Assembly (NCBI GenBank): GCA_902776945.1
Contig: CACYSH010000009.1
Span: forward strand, 1-54,680
Reading direction: 5' to 3'
DNA from: an uncultured Ruminococcus sp.
Lineage (GTDB): Bacteria > Bacillota > Clostridia > Oscillospirales > Ruminococcaceae
DNA: 54,680 nt
The notes below the pieces were generated by a model. The model did not search any database. It had not been told where the DNA came from and saw only the letters and a program-made list of their open reading frames with translations. The translations under genes and the position numbers were made by a program. Shown piece after piece: positions 51,463-54,680 of this stretch; the first letter of the stretch is position 1, and each line of letters begins with the position of its first letter.

Positions 51463-52827
51463 TCATTCCTTCTTTTTCCGATTCTTAAAGCTGTTATACA
51501 GCCACTCCTCAAACTCCTGCGGAGTTATCTCACCGTCCTGACACCTGTCCCGCATCTCGACAGCCTTATAATTCCACTGCTTGAAATCGTCGAGTTTGAT
51601 CTGCCGCACCTTAGTCCTCGCATAGTAACGTTTGTAATACTTGCGGAACAGCGCAGTCGCATCGTCCGTTTTGAGCTTTTCGTCGTACTTCTTCTGCGCC
51701 CCGATCTGCTGGCAGGTGCGCGTCTGCCCCTCACGGATACGATTGCAGAAGTCGGAAACGTAATTCCCCTTAACGATGAAATACCGCCCGCAGATTTTAC
51801 ACTTGTGCAGACGGGTGCCGTATTCAAGCATTTTAGTGAACTCCAGCTCCAGCATATCGTGAAGAGTGCTGACGCTGTATTCAATCGCCATGAACCTCGG
51901 CGCATGATAGAATAACTGAACCCTGCCCGCTTTGAGCCCAAGCGCTTCTTCAAGCGGGCTTTGTTCGTCTGTCGGGGAGTAGCTTTTGAGCCTTTGCACT
52001 ATTTCCGAGGGATCAATATTTCCTCGATTGAGTTGCCGAGCACTGAAGTTGCCAAGCATAGTGAACCGTTCGTCGCGATTGAATGAAAGCGGCGTACCGT
52101 AAATGTCGGCGTAAAGAGAATACCGCTCGCAGGGCAGGAACTTTGACAGCTCGTCAGGATAGAATTCATCATCGAACACGAACTCGATACGGCGCATCAT
52201 CTCTTTTTGTACCTCGGTGATGTATCGGATAAACGTGGGAATGGTATCTTTTGCGAACTCTTGAATATACGGCGGGAATATACTGCTGTACACCGACTGA
52301 TAGAGATATTCGCCTAACGTTGTGAGCGTCCGCTCCATGTGGTCTTGCTCGACTTCGTAGACTTCCTCGCGGTTGTGAACTATGTCCTCCCGCTTTCTGC
52401 CTTGGCTGAAAATATGCCCGAAAAGCAAAATGCCATCCTGTTCTTTGGTGAAGTCGGTGTAGCAGAAATCGAGTATGCCCTCGCCGACGTAAAACGAAAT
52501 GTCAAGCCCCGTAAACGGGTTCAGCTTCCAGTTAGGTGCGCTATCATTCCGCGTTCTCAAAGTAAAAGCGTCGCGGTAGACGTAATCTCCATTCGCATTA
52601 ATAATGTCAAGCTCGTCAACGGGCTTAGTGGGTTCGCGCTCTTCGCCTTCCTCCAAGGGCGTGTTATCCTCAACCTCGTACCTCGTGCTGACGTGAATAT
52701 TTGCAATATGCTCCTCCTCGTCAAAGTAGACTTTGTTCGGAAAACCGTCAAAAGCGATGTCACGGCGGTTCACGCGAATAGCCTGATAGACCTCTAAGGG
52801 CGTGTATGTGTAGTACTCTTTTTTCAT
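51463..52827 (-). CDS. DUF6076 protein with CGNR-like zinc finger
   Basis: A 454-residue protein. Most of it (1-340) is of unknown fold. Residues about 345-390 contain KCKICGRYFIVKG and DFCNRIREGQTRTC, a treble-clef-like zinc finger similar to CGNR fingers that bind nucleic acid. A helical, basic tail ends in FKNRKKKE. The family is widespread in Firmicute accessory regions. Its link to the neighbouring oriT and mob genes is positional only. Confidence 0.7.
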   Translation of the reverse strand: MKKEYYTYTPLEVYQAIRVNRRDIAFDGFPNKVYFDEEEHIANIHVSTRYEVEDNTPLEEGEEREPTKPVDELDIINANGDYVYRDAFTLRTRNDSAPNWKLNPFTGLDISFYVGEGILDFCYTDFTKEQDGILLFGHIFSQGRKREDIVHNREEVYEVEQDHMERTLTTLGEYLYQSVYSSIFPPYIQEFAKDTIPTFIRYITEVQKEMMRRIEFVFDDEFYPDELSKFLPCERYSLYADIYGTPLSFNRDERFTMLGNFSARQLNRGNIDPSEIVQRLKSYSPTDEQSPLEEALGLKAGRVQLFYHAPRFMAIEYSVSTLHDMLELEFTKMLEYGTRLHKCKICGRYFIVKGNYVSDFCNRIREGQTRTCQQIGAQKKYDEKLKTDDATALFRKYYKRYYARTKVRQIKLDDFKQWNYKAVEMRDRCQDGEITPQEFEEWLYNSFKNRKKKE

Positions 52828-52899
52828 TTTCGTTCCTCCCGATTTTGGACAATAAGATTTTTCAATATTTCTTGCAATTATTGTGTCAAGACCATGCTA

Positions 52900-53340
52900 T
52901 AATTAAATTGAGCTCAAGAAACGACTGTTCCGGAACAGGGTACAAAGAGGTGAAGTAAAAAATGCAGACGTAAAACGCAGTAAGGTAAAAAATGCTTGAA
53001 ATAATCCAAAATGGGGAACCAGCCTTCGGAACGAAAATCCGATTTTGTACCAAAATGATTGTTATTTTTAGCTAGTTGGACAGGTACATTTTTCGACTTT
53101 TGTACCTTCGGAGTAACGAAAGCGAGCCCGAGAGGATTATTAGCAGCCCATACGGGCTAAGCAAGGAAACGTGTAGATGGGAATTTTTGGCTATAACTAG
53201 CGAGCCATAGATTTTGTACGTACAAAATCCGCGCTTTTCCGCCCGACGGACGTCGGACGGCGCGATCTGCCTTGCGGCAGCCCGCGAAAAGCGGCTCGTT
53301 GGGAGCGCCCAAACCCCTAAAATGCAAGGAGGAACGCCTA
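52900..53340 (+). other. Probable oriT / mobilisation control region
   Basis: A gene-free stretch before mobC. It contains a perfect 20-base palindrome gattttgtacgtacaaaatc (53210-53229), two more (a/c)ttttgtac words (53040, 53096), and GC-rich hairpins such as ctgccttgcggcag and cgcgaaaagcgg. A tataat box lies at 52899. Such a layout before a MobC gene is typical of a transfer origin. The nick site cannot be placed. Confidence 0.5.
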
Positions 53341-53706
53341 TTGAAGAACGAAGTACAAAAGTTGAAAAAGAAGTACAAGCGTAAGGGACAGAGAAAGGAA
53401 GTTCTGTTCAAAGATGACGAGTGGGAGATCGTGAAAAGGAACGCAGCCCGCATGGGATTAGATACTTCAAAGTACATTGTGATGATGTCGCTGAACGGTA
53501 ATTCTGCCCCATACCGAATTTCTGAACTTTCAGAACTGTGTCAGCAGTTGAGCAGGATAGGTAACTGTATCAACCAGCTTGCCCGCAAAGCGAATACTAT
53601 CAACAACATTTACGCCGAGGACTATGAAAGAATGAAGGAGGAGAACGCCCGCCTGTGCCTTACCTTAAATCGCGCGATATTCATGTTACGCCGAACCGCA
53701 GCCTGA
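53341..53706 (+). CDS. mobC: MobC-family mobilisation protein
   Basis: A 121-residue basic relaxosome accessory protein. The RHH-like start (KEVLFKDDEWEIVKRNAARMGLDTSKYI) and the helical end (QLSRIGNCINQLARKANTIN) are the MobC pattern. These proteins help the relaxase at oriT. The start is TTG at 53341, with aaggagg 7 bases upstream; the frame continues further left without a start signal. The relaxase frame begins inside this gene. Confidence 0.82.
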   Translation: MKNEVQKLKKKYKRKGQRKEVLFKDDEWEIVKRNAARMGLDTSKYIVMMSLNGNSAPYRISELSELCQQLSRIGNCINQLARKANTINNIYAEDYERMKEENARLCLTLNRAIFMLRRTAA

Positions 53707-53990
53707 ATTATATCTGTGACCCGAAGAAAACGCAGAACGGGCTGAACATCGTCTCGCTGAACTGTATGCCCGACCCGCGGAACGCTTACGAGGAAATGAA
53801 GCGGATTCTGACGTCCGTCTACACCTCTCTGACCGAGAAGGGTTATAACCCCATCAATCAGATCGTGGGCTATCTCCTTTCCGAGGACCCGACCTACATT
53901 ACCAACCACAACAACGCCCGCGCCATGATCTGCCGTCTGGACCGCGACGACGTCCTGCAGGAGATCGTGCGCCACTATCTGTTCGACTGA
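53655..53990 (+). pseudogene. Relaxase N-terminus joined in frame to IreB C-terminus
   Basis: The GTG start at 53655, with ggaggag upstream, opens a relaxase: PYLKSRDIHVTPNRSLNYI, then CDPKKTQNGLNIVSLNC and DPRNAYEEMK. From about residue 52 (near 53805) the protein changes to LTSVYTSLTEKGYNPINQIV, GYLLSEDPTYITNHNNARAM and CRLDRDDVLQEIVRHYL, which is the IreB (DUF965) regulatory phosphoprotein without its first 20 or so residues. The relaxase lacks most of its catalytic domain, so it cannot work. Either DNA was joined in the cell by insertion and deletion, or two unrelated sequences were joined in assembly. I favour the latter slightly. Confidence 0.75.
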
Positions 53991-54013
53991 GCGTTCCCGC
54001 TTCGTCGGGGGCC

Positions 54014-54048
54014 AATCGGGGCTGGCTCGCAAGGGCCGGCCCCGATTT
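54014..54048 (+). terminator. Terminator after ireB
   Basis: aatcggggctggc / gccggccccgattt stem with a short loop, directly after the IreB stop codon. Confidence 0.8.
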
Positions 54049-54195
54049 GTCCGGCAGGGGCAGAGCTTGCCCTTCCCTGTAACAATTTCATATTTATCCT
54101 CGCTTTCAGAAGCCTGATTATCCCCGGCATTCGGACCAAATTGTGTTCTTTTGTTAAGAATTCGGCAAGAAATTGTCATTTTCGAAACTTAATAC

Positions 54196-54224
54196 TTGAC
54201 AAATCCATCACAATGAGTTACAAT
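54196..54224 (+). promoter_or_regulatory. Promoter of small conserved gene
   Basis: TTGACA (54196-54201), 17 bases, TACAAT (54219-54224). Confidence 0.8.
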
Positions 54225-54253
54225 TTGGTTACATTAAGTTAGGAGGTGCTCTT

Positions 54254-54541
54254 ATGGCTGACCAAGAGGGTCTCATGTACAAGGGCCATCCCTTGATGCG
54301 CAAGGACAACATTTGTTATTACGGCTCCATGGCGGATTCGCACATCGTAATCCTCCAGGTTCTCGAGTCGAAGGATTTCAGCGATCTCAAGCTCGCGACG
54401 AAGGTCTCCGTTCAGCTCCAGCTGACCGACCAGACCGCCCGTCCCAGAGACCGGATCGTAAAGAAAACCGAGAAGGAAGGCTTCTACACCGCGCTTGACG
54501 TCGGCGCCGTTTGGCTCGACCGCGCCCTGTCTTCCAAGTAA
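54254..54541 (+). CDS. Small conserved-type protein, unknown
   Basis: A 95-residue soluble protein that I do not recognise. It has the opening GLMYKGHPLMRKDNICYYGSM, a central beta-strand (SHIVILQVLESK) and a closing LDVGAVWLDRAL. SD aggaggtg lies 5 bases before the ATG. Codon use is richer in CTC, GTC and ATC than in the main part of the window, as in the IreB part and the next gene. It has its own promoter. Confidence 0.7.
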   Translation: MADQEGLMYKGHPLMRKDNICYYGSMADSHIVILQVLESKDFSDLKLATKVSVQLQLTDQTARPRDRIVKKTEKEGFYTALDVGAVWLDRALSSK

Positions 54542-54561
54542 TTCTGAAAGCGAGGGTACTT

Positions 54562-54680
54562 ATGAAAAGACTCAACACCAGACTGATCGCAGTTCTGCTG
54601 ACCGTCTGCCTGCTGGCTGGCATGGCGATCCCCGCCTACGCCACCGAGCTGAAGACCGGTATCGGCGTCGTCACCGCCTC
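54562..54680 (+). CDS. Secreted protein, 5' part only
   Basis: The frame opens with a signal peptide (NTRLIAVLLTVCLLAGMAI, then PAYA) after gcgaggg and runs off the window after 39 codons. The mature start ELKTGIGVVTAS resembles the opening of bacterial SH3-domain wall proteins, often with an NlpC/P60 end, but too little is present to name it. Confidence 0.6.
   Translation, partial: MKRLNTRLIAVLLTVCLLAGMAIPAYATELKTGIGVVTA

Noticed and set aside
43000-53700. Prophage or integrative element bounded by direct repeats
   Set aside because: No phage structural genes, and the repeats beside the recombinase are inverted, not direct. No att pair was found.

Overview
The window looks like a chromosome segment of an anaerobic gut or rumen Firmicute of the Oscillospiraceae (Ruminococcus-like). 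The evidence is two secreted leucine-rich-repeat proteins with type I dockerins, a histidine T-box leader, a GTP-type PEP carboxykinase, a minD-mgsA gene pair, lipoproteins with Thr/Ala/Glu-rich linkers, strong SD sequences and many TTGACA-N17-TATAAT promoters. No rRNA, tRNA or CRISPR array was seen. The taxonomic call is inference from gene content.

Layout. 0-5.5 kb: DNA repair (tag), a putative cysteine peptidase, a MinD-like ATPase with methylglyoxal synthase, then a T-box-led DUF218-hisS unit. 5.5-16.4 kb: an uncharacterised three-gene cassette, aspS, two cytosolic BspA-type LRR paralogues, a CE2-like SGNH esterase coupled to a CvpA-like membrane protein, and an LRR-dockerin protein. The gaps here carry a striking repeat family with interchangeable small palindromes. 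16.4-24.5 kb: an LCP wall-polymer transferase with a long disordered N-terminus, DUF378, an XRE regulator divergent from a lipoprotein, a ParE-type toxin-antitoxin pair, PEP carboxykinase and another lipoprotein.

24.6-36.6 kb: one strand, one strong promoter. The run is an LPG-synthase-type flippase, an ATP-grasp ligase, a C45/Ntn amide acyltransferase or hydrolase, a GH3-type acyl-adenylate amide synthetase and an ABC exporter pair, followed after a terminator by a membrane adenylate cyclase. The set has the parts needed to activate an acid, join it to an amine, move lipid-linked material and export something, and I regard it as a candidate undescribed amide or lipid-conjugate pathway. 36.8-43 kb: a NYN-domain protein with a tiny leader ORF, an ECF sigma factor fused to a membrane and extracytoplasmic domain, a second LRR-dockerin gene behind a long leader, and a DUF4830 protein.

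43-53.3 kb is more AT-rich accessory DNA. It holds a two-gene surface-protein operon (Pro-rich membrane protein and a 962-residue SGNH protein) next to a tyrosine recombinase. The recombinase gene is flanked by 26-bp inverted repeats (24/26 identical). The right repeat is preceded by a -35 element and the left repeat carries a perfect -10, so inversion would assemble a promoter facing the surface operon: a predicted phase switch, apparently OFF here. A SLOG protein, an XRE regulator, a YhcG-type nuclease and a DUF6076 protein follow. 53.0-54.7 kb: an oriT-like region, mobC and the start of a relaxase that runs in frame into the C-terminal part of IreB. This marks either an insertion or deletion scar or a chimeric assembly join; the DNA to the right may come from another genome.
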